Source of the DNA: an uncultured Bacillota bacterium
Lineage (GTDB): Bacteria; Bacillota; Clostridia; Christensenellales; Borkfalkiaceae
Assembly (NCBI GenBank): GCA_949297575.1
Contig: CASFTB010000003.1
Span: 1 to 64,000 of the forward strand
DNA length: 64,000 bases
Direction: 5' to 3'
Shown here piece by piece: positions 16,801 through 25,223 of the stretch. How positions within the stretch are numbered: the first letter of the stretch is position 1; the number at the start of each line of letters is the position of its first letter. Below the pieces are notes generated by a model. That model was not told where the DNA came from and made no database searches. It saw nothing but the letters and a program-made list of their open reading frames with translations. Position numbers and translations under genes: made by a program.

Positions 16801-18882
16801 GTGAAAGAACTTTCCCCCGCCGAAAAGGCGAAGCGCCGCTTCATGCGCGGCATCTATGTCAACAGGGAATATTCGTGGCTGCTCTTCAACAAGCGCGTGC
16901 TCGATCAGTCGGCAGACCTCACGAACCCTCTTCTCGAGCGCTGCAAATTCCTGTCCATTTTCTGTTCCAATCTGGACGAGTTTTTCATGGTGCGCGTAGG
17001 AAGCCTGTACAACGAGATGCTCGCAGGCCCCAACCTCACCGACAATAAGACGGAACTCACCCCCGCCAAGCAGCTTTCGGGCATCATGGCGCTGGTGCGC
17101 AAACAGTACAAGAACCGCGCTGCCGCGTATGTGCGGTTGCGCGGCGAGCTCGCCAAGGCGGGCGTGCGCATCCTGAAGGCGTCCGAACTGACCCCCCGCC
17201 AGAGCGAGGAGTGCAGGCAGTACTTTGTAAGCCGCGTCATGCCGCTGCTGTCCATCATGGTGCTGGACGCAAAGCACCCGATGATCCAGTTTTCCAACAT
17301 GCGCAACTATATGCTCTTCGACCTCGAGCGAGACGGCCGCCGCATGATCGGCGTCATGTACATAAACCCGGGCATCGACAGGCTGTACCGCATCGGTTAC
17401 GGCAAAAAGGCGAAGGTCGTGCCGCTCGAAGAGCTCCTGCGCGCCTTCGGGCATCTCGCCTTCATCGGCTACACGGCCAAGAGCAGGATGCTGCTGCGCG
17501 TCACGCGCAATGCCGACCTCGATACCCGCGTGGACGATTCGGACGTCGAGCACGATTTTTCTGTGTTCATGAAGCAGAAGATCGAGTCCCGCGCGCGCCT
17601 GAGCGTCATCCGCCTCGAGGTGGACGACGACACTTCGCCCCTCAAAGATTTCGTGCTCAAGCAGCTCAAGCTCGACCCCGCTTACTGCTTTGAAGAACAG
17701 CACTATTTCGACTATAAGTTCCTCTTTTCCATCGGCAACTATCTGCCGGCGGAGGCCGCGGCGGCGCTGCGTTATCCGCCCTTCAAGGGCGCGGTGGAGG
17801 AGGACATCGCGGAGGCGCCTTCCCTCATCGACTATGTCTCCCGCCGAGACGTCTTTCTTTCCTATCCGTACGACAGCATGGACCCCGTGCTCGACCTTTT
17901 GGACGAGTGCGCCAAGGATAAGCGCGTGCTCTCCATCAAGATCACCATCTATCGCCTCGCGAGCCATTCCCGCATCGTGGACGCGCTCTGCCGGGCGAGC
18001 GAACGGGGCAAGCATGTCACCGTCGTCATCGAGCTGATGGCGCGTTTCGACGAGGAGAGCAACCTGCACTACGCGAGCAAACTGCGGGAGGCGGGCTGTA
18101 CCATCATCTACGGCATGGAAAATTATAAAGTCCATTCCAAGATCATCTCCATCGTCCTCAAAGAGGGGGAAGAGATCCGCTACATCACTCATCTGGGCAC
18201 GGGCAACTACAACGAGTCCACCTCCAAGCAGTACACCGACCTCAACATCCTCACGTCGGACGAGCGCATCGGGCAGGACGCCGTCGCCTTCTTCCGCAAC
18301 ATCGCCATCTGCAATACAGACTTTGCCTATCAGCGCCTGCTCGTCGCTCCCGAAACGCTCAAACCCGGGCTGATCGCGCTCATCGACCGCGAGACCGAAA
18401 AGGCAAAGAGCGGCAAAGAGGGGCTCATCCTCGCAAAGATGAACAGCCTCACGGACAAAAAGATCATCGACAAGTTCGTCGAGGCGAGCTGTGCGGGGGT
18501 GCGCATCCGCCTCGTCGTGCGCGGCATCTGCTGTATGCTCCCCGGCGTCGCGGGCAAGACGGAAAACATTTCCGTGCGCTCCATCGTGGGGAGATTCCTC
18601 GAACACTCCCGCATCTATTCCTTCGGCAGCGGGGAAGACCGCGTCACTTACATCTCCAGTGCCGATCTCATGACGCGCAACACGGACAAGCGCGTCGAGA
18701 TCGCTGCCCCCGTCCTCGACAAGGGGATCGAAAAGAAGATCGTCGACTTTATGGAGACCATGCTCGCCGACAACGTAAAGGCGCGCATCCTCGGCCCGGA
18801 CGGCAAGTACCGCCCCGTGCAGCGGGCGGAAGGGGAGGAACCCCTGAACGCGCAGGAGGCCTTCATCAAGGCGCGGCAGTAA
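16801..18882 (+). CDS. ppk1: Polyphosphate kinase 1
   Basis: 693 residues, full length. The start is GTG at 16801 with AAGGAG upstream. The N-terminal domain begins NREYSWLLFNKRVLDQS and LSIFCSNLDEFFMVRVG, both hallmarks. The autophosphorylated histidine lies in MENYKVHSKI (about residue 444), with a second active-site histidine in GRFLEHSRIYSFG (about 603). It transfers the ATP gamma-phosphate onto polyphosphate chains, reversibly. It is coupled to ppx in one operon and ends at a terminator. Confidence 0.96.
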   Translation: MKELSPAEKAKRRFMRGIYVNREYSWLLFNKRVLDQSADLTNPLLERCKFLSIFCSNLDEFFMVRVGSLYNEMLAGPNLTDNKTELTPAKQLSGIMALVRKQYKNRAAAYVRLRGELAKAGVRILKASELTPRQSEECRQYFVSRVMPLLSIMVLDAKHPMIQFSNMRNYMLFDLERDGRRMIGVMYINPGIDRLYRIGYGKKAKVVPLEELLRAFGHLAFIGYTAKSRMLLRVTRNADLDTRVDDSDVEHDFSVFMKQKIESRARLSVIRLEVDDDTSPLKDFVLKQLKLDPAYCFEEQHYFDYKFLFSIGNYLPAEAAAALRYPPFKGAVEEDIAEAPSLIDYVSRRDVFLSYPYDSMDPVLDLLDECAKDKRVLSIKITIYRLASHSRIVDALCRASERGKHVTVVIELMARFDEESNLHYASKLREAGCTIIYGMENYKVHSKIISIVLKEGEEIRYITHLGTGNYNESTSKQYTDLNILTSDERIGQDAVAFFRNIAICNTDFAYQRLLVAPETLKPGLIALIDRETEKAKSGKEGLILAKMNSLTDKKIIDKFVEASCAGVRIRLVVRGICCMLPGVAGKTENISVRSIVGRFLEHSRIYSFGSGEDRVTYISSADLMTRNTDKRVEIAAPVLDKGIEKKIVDFMETMLADNVKARILGPDGKYRPVQRAEGEEPLNAQEAFIKARQ

Positions 18883-18909
18883 ACTTCAGAAAAGAGAAAA
18901 GCGTGCGCA

Positions 18910-18942
18910 CGTTTTCGTGCGCATGCCGCATTTTTTCACGCG
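18910..18942 (+). terminator. Intrinsic terminator of the ppx-ppk operon
   Basis: Stem GCGTGCGCACG / CGTGCGCATGC with a TTTT loop, then CGCATTTTTT. Confidence 0.75.
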
Positions 18943-18946
18943 GCAG

Positions 18947-18978
18947 AAAAAAAGGCGCACTCGGTAAGAGTGCGCCCT
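18947..18978 (-). terminator. Intrinsic terminator of the small XRE gene
   Basis: On the minus strand the stem GGCGCACTC / GAGTGCGCC is followed directly by seven T residues, 14 bases after the stop at 18992. Confidence 0.85.
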
Positions 18979-18991
18979 CGCCTTTTGTGGG

Positions 18992-19339
18992 TCACTTGTT
19001 GATCTCAGCTTTGTTTTCCTTGTTCTCCGCGTAAGCCCGCACCGCCTTGACGATGAAGTTCTGTTCCGCTTTGGAAAGTTTGCCGAAGTCGACGTAAAAA
19101 GCCTGCAGCGTCTTGCTGTCCGTATATACATAATTTGTCTCGCTGTCAGACTTGCCGAGCAGGTAGTCGGTCGTCGTGTTAAAGATGTTGGAGATGGAAA
19201 TGACCTGCTCGAAAGTGGGGCGGGAACGCCCGATCTCCCAGCTGCTGACGGTGGACTGTTTCACGCCCAGCTTTTCCGCCAGTTCACACTGCGTCGTGTC
19301 GTTTTCCTTTCTCAGGGTTTTCAGGATCTTTGCAAACAT
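18992..19339 (-). CDS. Small XRE-family transcriptional regulator
   Basis: 115 residues. Residues 1-62 form a Cro/CI helix-turn-helix with QCELAEKLGVKQSTVSSWEIGRSRP split by the turn. The C-terminal half is a helical tail ending in KEN repeats. There is no membrane segment. No clear ribosome-binding site precedes ATG at 19339, although the message has a long leader of about 178 bases from the promoter at 19524-19552. It is monocistronic and its targets are unknown. Confidence 0.85.
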   Translation of the reverse strand: MFAKILKTLRKENDTTQCELAEKLGVKQSTVSSWEIGRSRPTFEQVISISNIFNTTTDYLLGKSDSETNYVYTDSKTLQAFYVDFGKLSKAEQNFIVKAVRAYAENKENKAEINK

Positions 19340-19523
19340 AACCGTATATCGATCGGCGCGTTAGATTTTCAACGCATTGAATGGCGCCGATTTTATTTAT
19401 CGCAAGAGGTCGTGCCGCCGGAACAGCGCCCGGGGCCCTTCCTTTTCGTGCGGTAGTTACCGTCATGTCCCACAAATCTGCCCGCCCGCCGGGTGCGGAC
19501 GGCCTCTCATTCACTTCTTAACA

Positions 19524-19552
19524 AGAATAGCATACTTGCCTTTCTTTGTCAA
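19524..19552 (-). promoter_or_regulatory. Sigma-A promoter of the small XRE gene
   Basis: On the minus strand consensus TTGACA (19547-19552), a 17-base spacer and TATTCT. The resulting leader would be about 178 bases long. Confidence 0.75.
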
Positions 19553-19727
19553 GTAAAAAACTTATACAATGCGATATTTTTATTTTTTGTCATACATTTT
19601 TTCTTAATATGTTGTTTAAAAATAAACATGTGCCGGCGGGGCGCCCCGTGCATCCCCCGGCGGGCCGCGGTGCCGCTCCGCATTTGTCCGCGGCGCGGAT
19701 TTTTTTGCGAATGTGCCGCCCGTGCAG

Positions 19728-19756
19728 TTGCGCTCTCTTCCAAAATAGTATATAAT
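19728..19756 (+). promoter_or_regulatory. Sigma-A promoter of gpmI
   Basis: TTGCGC, a 17-base spacer and TATAAT, 39 bases before the start codon. Confidence 0.75.
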
Positions 19757-19795
19757 AATAGGCGGAAAAAAGAGTTTATATCGAGGTAAGATTGT

Positions 19796-21334
19796 ATGAA
19801 AAAACCTTATGCGATCATCATCATGGACGGTTACGGCATCAGCAAAGAGACGAAGGGCAACGCCATCGCCCTCGAGGGGAGCCCCAACGTAAAGAGGTAC
19901 GAGGCGGCGTATCCCTCCTCGCAGCTGGGGGCGTCCGGCATGAGCGTCGGCCTCCCCGACGGGCAGATGGGCAATTCCGAGGTCGGCCACATGAACATGG
20001 GCGCCGGCCGCATCGTCTATCAGGAACTGACCAAGATCACCAAAGAGATCCGGGACGGAGAATTTTTCAGGAACGAAGCGCTGCTCGCCGCCATCGGCAA
20101 CGCGAAAAAGAACGGAAAGAAGCTGCACATCTGGGGGCTTTGCTCGGACGGCGGCGTGCACAGCCACAATACCCACCTCTACGCCCTGCTCGAGATGTGT
20201 AAGGCGCAGGGGCTGGAAAACGCCTACGTCCATTGCTTCATGGACGGGCGCGACGTCTCTCCCACGTCGGGCGCCGGCTTCGTTCGCGCGCTGCAGGGCA
20301 AGATGGACGAGCTCTCCTTCGGCAAGATCGCGTCCGTGTGCGGCAGGTATTACGCGATGGACAGGGATAACCGCTGGGAGCGCGTCGTAAAGGCGTATGA
20401 AATGCTCACCCTCGGCAACGGCATCGCCGCGGAGAACGCCGCAGACGCCCTCGAACAGTCTTATAAAGACGAAGTGACGGACGAGTTCGTGCTCCCGACC
20501 AACATCGTCGAGAACGGCAGGCCCGTCGCCCTCGTGGAGGAAGGGGACAGCGTCATCTTCTTCAACTTCCGCCCCGACCGCGCCCGCGAGATCACCCGCG
20601 CCTTCACCGAGCCCGGCTTTGACGGCTTCGAGCGGAAGACGGGCTACCTCGCCCCCGTCTACGTCTGCTTCACGCAGTACGACGCGACGTTCAGCCACGT
20701 CCGCGTCGCCTTCCCGCCGCAGAGCCTTAAAAACACCCTCGGCGAATACCTCGCTTCCCTCGGCAAAAAGCAGCTGCGCATCGCCGAAACGGAAAAGTAC
20801 GCGCACGTCACCTTCTTCTTCAACGGCGGCGTCGAGGCGCCCAACCCCGGAGAAGACCGCGTGCTCGTCCCTTCCCCCAAGGTGGCGACGTACGACCTGA
20901 AACCGGAAATGAGCGCCTATGAAGTCACCGAAAAGGTGCTCGAGCGCCTCTCTTCGGGCGAATACGACGTCATGATCCTCAACTACGCCAACTGCGACAT
21001 GGTAGGGCACACCGGCATCCTCGAGGCGGCGGAAAAGGCGGTCGCCACCGTAGACGAATGCGTGGACAAAGTTCTCAAAAAGATCCTCGAGATGGGCGGC
21101 GGCGCGCTGCTCACTGCCGACCACGGCAATGCGGACAAGATGATCGCCGAGGACGGCTCTCCCTTCACCGCGCACACCACCAACCCCGTGCCCGTCGTGC
21201 TCGTCTGCGACGCGTTCGAGGGCGCCGGGCTGCGCGAGGGGGGCGTGCTCGCAGACCTCGCGCCCACGCTGCTCGATATGATGGGCATCCCCGTGCCCGC
21301 GGAGATGACGGGCAAATCGCTCATCGTGCGCTGA
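19796..21334 (+). CDS. gpmI: 2,3-bisphosphoglycerate-independent phosphoglycerate mutase
   Basis: 512 residues, the expected length. The alkaline-phosphatase-superfamily metal site starts with IIMDGYG, the catalytic serine is in GQMGNSEVGHMNMGAGR (about residue 62), and later metal ligands lie in NYANCDMVGHTG and LTADHGNADKM. It interconverts 3- and 2-phosphoglycerate in glycolysis and needs manganese in relatives. It is transcribed from its own promoter; secG follows with a separate promoter. Confidence 0.97.
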   Translation: MKKPYAIIIMDGYGISKETKGNAIALEGSPNVKRYEAAYPSSQLGASGMSVGLPDGQMGNSEVGHMNMGAGRIVYQELTKITKEIRDGEFFRNEALLAAIGNAKKNGKKLHIWGLCSDGGVHSHNTHLYALLEMCKAQGLENAYVHCFMDGRDVSPTSGAGFVRALQGKMDELSFGKIASVCGRYYAMDRDNRWERVVKAYEMLTLGNGIAAENAADALEQSYKDEVTDEFVLPTNIVENGRPVALVEEGDSVIFFNFRPDRAREITRAFTEPGFDGFERKTGYLAPVYVCFTQYDATFSHVRVAFPPQSLKNTLGEYLASLGKKQLRIAETEKYAHVTFFFNGGVEAPNPGEDRVLVPSPKVATYDLKPEMSAYEVTEKVLERLSSGEYDVMILNYANCDMVGHTGILEAAEKAVATVDECVDKVLKKILEMGGGALLTADHGNADKMIAEDGSPFTAHTTNPVPVVLVCDAFEGAGLREGGVLADLAPTLLDMMGIPVPAEMTGKSLIVR

Positions 21335-21390
21335 AAAACAAAAAATTTTCTCCCCGCAAAAAATTTCGCCCTTTTTCGCGTCGAAAACGG

Positions 21391-21419
21391 TTGAATTATT
21401 CCGCGGGATATGCTATACT
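21391..21419 (+). promoter_or_regulatory. Promoter of secG
   Basis: TTGAAT, a 17-base spacer and TATACT with an extended -10 TG two bases upstream. Confidence 0.75.
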
Positions 21420-21452
21420 AATCAAGCTAATGTTTTTTTGGAGTGATTCATT

Positions 21453-21782
21453 ATGCCCGACATGATGTTCATTATGAATTTGCTTGCGCCCCTCCCCGCC
21501 GACGGCGTGTGGACGGCGTACCAGATCGTCAGCCTCGTATTGCTGGCGCTGATGGCGGTGTGCGCGATCGTTTCGATCGTCATCATCCTGTTCCAGCCCG
21601 GCAATTCTACCGGCATCGACGCGCTCGGCGGATCGAGCGAGACCTTCTTCGGCAAGAACAAGGGCAGGTCCATGGAGAGCAAGATGAAGAAGTGGACGAC
21701 CATTTCGCTCATCGTTCTCGGTGTGCTTGCCATCGTGTTCTTCATCCTCCAGTTCGGTGCGGTCTGGGGCGTGCAGGGTTAA
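21453..21782 (+). CDS. secG: Preprotein translocase subunit SecG
   Basis: 109 residues with two transmembrane helices (about 22-45 and 82-103). The loop between them contains FQPGNSTGIDALGGSSETFFGKNKG, which matches the SecG consensus of a QxG...GAFGGSSxxLFG type. It is an accessory channel subunit of SecYEG at the membrane. A GGAGTG site lies about eight bases before the ATG. It is followed by an attenuator-like terminator and then rnr, the common Firmicute order secG-rnr-smpB. Confidence 0.95.
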   Translation: MPDMMFIMNLLAPLPADGVWTAYQIVSLVLLALMAVCAIVSIVIILFQPGNSTGIDALGGSSETFFGKNKGRSMESKMKKWTTISLIVLGVLAIVFFILQFGAVWGVQG

Positions 21783-21794
21783 GCGTCTGAAATT

Positions 21795-21832
21795 TCGGGG
21801 AGGCTATTCAGCGAATAGCCTCCTTCTTTTTT
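21795..21832 (+). terminator. Intrinsic terminator between secG and rnr
   Basis: A 10-bp stem GGAGGCTATT / AATAGCCTCC followed by TTCTTTTTT. No promoter is obvious before rnr, so some readthrough probably supplies rnr. Confidence 0.85.
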
Positions 21833-21867
21833 GTCAAAAACAGAGTGTTGCGGGCAACGGGAGGAGT

Positions 21868-24141
21868 ATGGCAGCCATCGAAGAACTGCGCGCGGGCTTT
21901 GCCGCAGGCACATTTCAGTATAAAAAGGAAAATGAGATCTGCCGCCTTTCGGGCGTGACGGGCAGAACGGGCAGGGCGGAACTCTCCGCGCTCCTCAAAG
22001 AGATGGAGCGCGCGGGCGACCTGGTGCGCGACGAGCGCGGCCGCTTCGTCACGCCCGACAAGCTTGGCCTCGTCCGCGGTAAGGTGCAGGGCAACGAGCG
22101 CGGGTTTGCCTTCTTGGTGCGAGAGGAAGGGGAGGACCTCTTCCTCCCGCACCGCGCATTGCACGGCGCGCTGCACGGAGACGAGGTGTTCGTCCGCCCC
22201 ACGGGCGGCGAGCGCGGCGACGAGGGCGAGGTATACGCCGTCCTCCGCCGCGGCACGAAGCTTCTGACGGGCACCTATTACCCCGAAAAGAGGGGCGGCA
22301 TCGTGGAGGCGGACGAGCGCCGCTTTTCGCAGCCCGTGCGCATCGTGGGCGGCCTGTCTGCCGTTGCGGGCGAAAAGGTCGCCGTAAAGGTCACCGCCTA
22401 CCCCGAGGACAGGATGCCCGAAGGGGAGATCGTCGAGGTGCTCGGAAGGAGCGGCGAACTCTTCGCGGAGGAAGAGGCGATCATCCGTTCCAGGCAGCTG
22501 CGCACGGAGTTCCCCAAAAAGGCGCTCGCCGAGGCGAAGAGGGCGGCGTCGCAGCCCGTCCTCGCGGAGGGACGCAGAGATTTCCGCGGCGACATGGTCA
22601 TCACCATCGACGGAGACGATTCCCGCGACTTCGACGATGCCGTCGGCCTCAGAAAAAACGGAGAGAATTTTCTCCTGTCCGTGCACATCGCCGACGTCTC
22701 CCACTATGTAAAGCGGGGAGGCGCCCTCGACGAGGAGGCGTACGCGCGCGGCACCAGCGTCTATTTTCCCGACCGCGTGCTGCCCATGCTCCCCGAAGAG
22801 CTCTCCAACGGCGCCTGCTCTTTAAATGAGGGGGAGGATCGGTATACTCTCTCCTGCCTCATGGAGCTGAACGGGCGGGGCGAGGTCGTCCGCCGCGAGA
22901 TCTGCAAGGGCATCATCCGTTCCCGCGCCCGCATGACGTATGCGAAGGTCGCCGCCATGCTGGAGGGGGACCGCGCCCTGCTCGCCGAATATGCAGACAT
23001 CGCGCCCATGTGTGCGGAGATGGACAGGCTCGCCCGCATGCTCGAGGAGGCGCGCACGCGCCGCGGCGGCGTGGATCTCGACGTGCGCGAGGCGCATATT
23101 ATCTGTGACGGGGAAAAGGTGGAGGTCGCCCCTCGCGGGCGCACCGCCGCGCACCGCCTCATCGAGGCGTTCATGATCCTCGCCAATGAAGCGGTCGCGC
23201 GCTTTTTGGAAGAGAAGGGGCTGCCCTGCCTCTTCCGCGTGCACGAAAAGCCCTCCGAAGAGAAGGCGTCCGCCTTCGCCGCCTACCTGCGCGGCCTGGG
23301 GCTGCCCGTCGCCTTCTGCCCCGAAAACGTGCGCCCCGCCGACTACGCGCGGGTGCTCGCAGCGCTGGAAGGGGACGAAAAGCGTACCGTGGTCAACCGC
23401 GTCATGCTCCGCTCCATGATGAAGGCGCGTTACTGTGAGGAGAACTTCGGGCATTTCGGTCTGGCGTCCGGTTGCTACTGTCACTTTACTTCGCCCATCC
23501 GCCGCTACCCCGACCTCATCGTGCACCGCGTGCTCACCGCCGTGCTCGAAGGCAGGGAAGACGCCGCGCAAAAGCTCGCCTCCTTCGTCAGGAGCGCGGG
23601 GCTGCGCTGCTCGGAGACGGAGCGCTGCGCCGAGGAGGCGGAGCGGGACGTAGACGAGCTGTATAAGGTCTGGTACATGCGCGGGCACATCGGCGAGCGC
23701 TTTGAAGGCGCCGTCTCCGGCGTCACGGGATTCGGCATCTTTGTCGAGCTCCCCAACACCGTCGAGGGCCGCATCCGTACCGACTGCTTGCCCCCGGACG
23801 AGTATGTCTTTGACGAAGAGCGCGTCTGCCTCAGGGGCGGACGCAACAGCTATTCCATCGGCGATCCCGTCGCCGTCGTCTGTGTCGGCTGCGACGTCGG
23901 CGCCCGCCGCGTCGAATTCGTCCCCGAAAGTGAGCTCGAGCGGCTGCGCGGGGAAAACCTCGTCGCGCCTGCAAACGCGAAGCCCGCGGCAAAGGGAAAG
24001 GGCAGAAAGGGCAAAAAAGGTGCGTCGCAGGCAAAAAAGGCGCCCGCAAAGCGAGGCGGCAAGGGCAGGCGCGGCAAGGGCGCAAAGCCCGCCTCCTCCC
24101 GCGCGAAGGGCAAACATCCCGCAAAAAGAAGAAAAAAATAG
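21868..24141 (+). CDS. rnr: Ribonuclease R
   Basis: 757 residues. An N-terminal winged-helix segment and cold-shock domains precede the RNB exonuclease core, where the metal-binding aspartates sit in ITIDGDDSRDFDDAVGL. An S1 domain follows (RFEGAVSGVTGFGIFVELPNT). The C-terminal 45 residues are almost only Lys, Gly, Arg and Ala. It is a processive 3'-5' exoribonuclease that digests structured RNA and, with SmpB-tmRNA, degrades non-stop mRNA; smpB is two genes downstream. The start at 21868 follows GGGAGGAG. Confidence 0.96.
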   Translation: MAAIEELRAGFAAGTFQYKKENEICRLSGVTGRTGRAELSALLKEMERAGDLVRDERGRFVTPDKLGLVRGKVQGNERGFAFLVREEGEDLFLPHRALHGALHGDEVFVRPTGGERGDEGEVYAVLRRGTKLLTGTYYPEKRGGIVEADERRFSQPVRIVGGLSAVAGEKVAVKVTAYPEDRMPEGEIVEVLGRSGELFAEEEAIIRSRQLRTEFPKKALAEAKRAASQPVLAEGRRDFRGDMVITIDGDDSRDFDDAVGLRKNGENFLLSVHIADVSHYVKRGGALDEEAYARGTSVYFPDRVLPMLPEELSNGACSLNEGEDRYTLSCLMELNGRGEVVRREICKGIIRSRARMTYAKVAAMLEGDRALLAEYADIAPMCAEMDRLARMLEEARTRRGGVDLDVREAHIICDGEKVEVAPRGRTAAHRLIEAFMILANEAVARFLEEKGLPCLFRVHEKPSEEKASAFAAYLRGLGLPVAFCPENVRPADYARVLAALEGDEKRTVVNRVMLRSMMKARYCEENFGHFGLASGCYCHFTSPIRRYPDLIVHRVLTAVLEGREDAAQKLASFVRSAGLRCSETERCAEEAERDVDELYKVWYMRGHIGERFEGAVSGVTGFGIFVELPNTVEGRIRTDCLPPDEYVFDEERVCLRGGRNSYSIGDPVAVVCVGCDVGARRVEFVPESELERLRGENLVAPANAKPAAKGKGRKGKKGASQAKKAPAKRGGKGRRGKGAKPASSRAKGKHPAKRRKK

Positions 24142-24180
24142 GGTATCCCCCTCAAAAAGGGGTACTTTTGCCGCAGAATG

Positions 24181-24189
24181 TGCTATAAT
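24181..24189 (+). promoter_or_regulatory. Extended -10 promoter before the GNAT gene
   Basis: TGCTATAAT, an extended -10 element 14 bases before the start codon at 24204. No good -35 box is visible at the normal distance. Confidence 0.5.
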
Positions 24190-24203
24190 AGGAGGGTACG
24201 GAT

Positions 24204-24722
24204 ATGCGTTTTGCCTTGCAAAAATGGGAACTTTCGCTCGCGCCCTCCCTCGCAGAGAGTGCAAATGATGCGCGCGTGGCGAAGTGGCTGCGCGATGTTT
24301 TCCCACAGCCCTATACCCTTGCGGATGCGGAGGCGTTTATCCGCTTCGCGGCAGGGGAGAACGCGCGGGGGGATTTCTACCGCGCCATCGTCATCGGCGG
24401 GCGCGCTGCGGGCAGCATCAGCCTCTCCCGCGGGGCCGACGTGAACAAACGCAGTGCCGAAATAGGATACTGGCTCGCGCCCGGAGATTGGGGAAGGGGC
24501 ATCATGACGCAGGCCGTGCGGGCGGTCTGTGCGAAGACTTTCGCCGAGACGGACATCGTGCGCATTTTCGCCGTACCGTTTGCGGCCAACGCGGCCTCCC
24601 GCCGCGTGCTGGAAAAGTGCGGCTTTGCCCTCGAGGGCGTGATGAGAAAGAGCGTGTGGAAGGGCGGCGCGCTGTCTGATGCCTGCCTGTACGCGCTCGT
24701 AAAGGAGGAAAACGGACAATGA
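24204..24722 (+). CDS. GNAT-family N-acetyltransferase (RimJ/RimL-like)
   Basis: 172 residues. The acetyl-CoA loop is in EIGYWLAPGDWGRGIMTQAVRAVC (split around GDWGRGIM), followed by NAASRRVLEKCGFALEGVMRKSVW, typical of RimJ/RimL-type acetyltransferases that acetylate protein N-termini or small amines. It is placed between rnr and smpB, and its last four bases overlap the smpB start (ATGA). The acceptor is unknown. Confidence 0.88.
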   Translation: MRFALQKWELSLAPSLAESANDARVAKWLRDVFPQPYTLADAEAFIRFAAGENARGDFYRAIVIGGRAAGSISLSRGADVNKRSAEIGYWLAPGDWGRGIMTQAVRAVCAKTFAETDIVRIFAVPFAANAASRRVLEKCGFALEGVMRKSVWKGGALSDACLYALVKEENGQ

Positions 24723-25171
24723 AGGTGATCGCGGTCAACAAGTCCGCTTCCTTTGAATATTTCATAGAGGATAAATTTGAAGCGGGCATCGTGCTCGAGG
24801 GCAGCGAGGTCAAGTCCATCCGCAAAAACAACTGCAACCTGAACGACTGTTTCTGTTTCGTGCGCAAGGGCGAGGTCACTCTCAAAAATATGCACATCGC
24901 CGTCTACGACAAGAGCGGCGCCTTCAACACCCGCGACTCCCGCAGGGACCGCCGCCTCCTTCTGCATAAGTCCGAGATCTCCAAGATCGTCGGCAAGGTC
25001 AACGAAAAGGGGTACACCCTCGTCCCCCTCAAGGTCTATTTTTCGGGCTCCCTCGTCAAGGTCGAGGTCGCGCTCTGCCGCGGCAAGCACACCTACGACA
25101 AGAAGCAGAGCCTCAAAGAAAAGGATATAAAGCGCGAAACGGAGCGCAGGATCCGCGAATACACCCGCTGA
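24719..25171 (+). CDS. smpB: SsrA-binding protein SmpB
   Basis: 150 residues. The oligonucleotide-binding barrel contains YFIEDKFEAGIVLEGSEVKSIR and NMHIAVYDKSGAFNTRDSRRDRRLLLHKSEI. The C-terminal basic tail (KHTYDKKQSLKEKDIKRETE) inserts into the mRNA channel in relatives. It carries tmRNA to stalled ribosomes. The ATG overlaps the upstream stop by four bases. The tmRNA gene is about 3 kb downstream on the same strand. Confidence 0.97.
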   Translation: MKVIAVNKSASFEYFIEDKFEAGIVLEGSEVKSIRKNNCNLNDCFCFVRKGEVTLKNMHIAVYDKSGAFNTRDSRRDRRLLLHKSEISKIVGKVNEKGYTLVPLKVYFSGSLVKVEVALCRGKHTYDKKQSLKEKDIKRETERRIREYTR

Positions 25172-25223
25172 GGATTTCAGTGCGGCTTTGAAGATAAAAA
25201 TTTTTTCACAAGGAGTGAACACC

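Larger units (their letters stand above)
19340..19795. other. 455-bp intergenic region between the XRE gene and gpmI
   Basis: It holds a minus-strand promoter (19524-19552), an AT-rich stretch (19550-19630), a GC-rich block at 19633-19700 with nested palindromes, a short TCCGC/GCGGA hairpin followed by seven T residues (19688-19708), and the gpmI promoter. The GC-rich block plus T-tract resembles the end of a small RNA, but I see no convincing promoter for one. Confidence 0.5.

Noticed and set aside
14287..18606. Very long open frame on the minus strand opposite pfk, ppx and ppk (over 1400 codons), and similar ones opposite fhs-glnS (7923-11015) and EndoQ-UvrD (32112-35456)
   Set aside because: The plus-strand genes have clear families. 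The antisense frames are Ala/Arg/Gly/Asp/Val-rich with no motif, and result from GC-rich third codon positions.
19284..19514. 76-codon open frame upstream of and overlapping the small XRE gene on the minus strand
   Set aside because: It overlaps the XRE helix-turn-helix coding region in another frame and has no ribosome-binding site or recognisable features.
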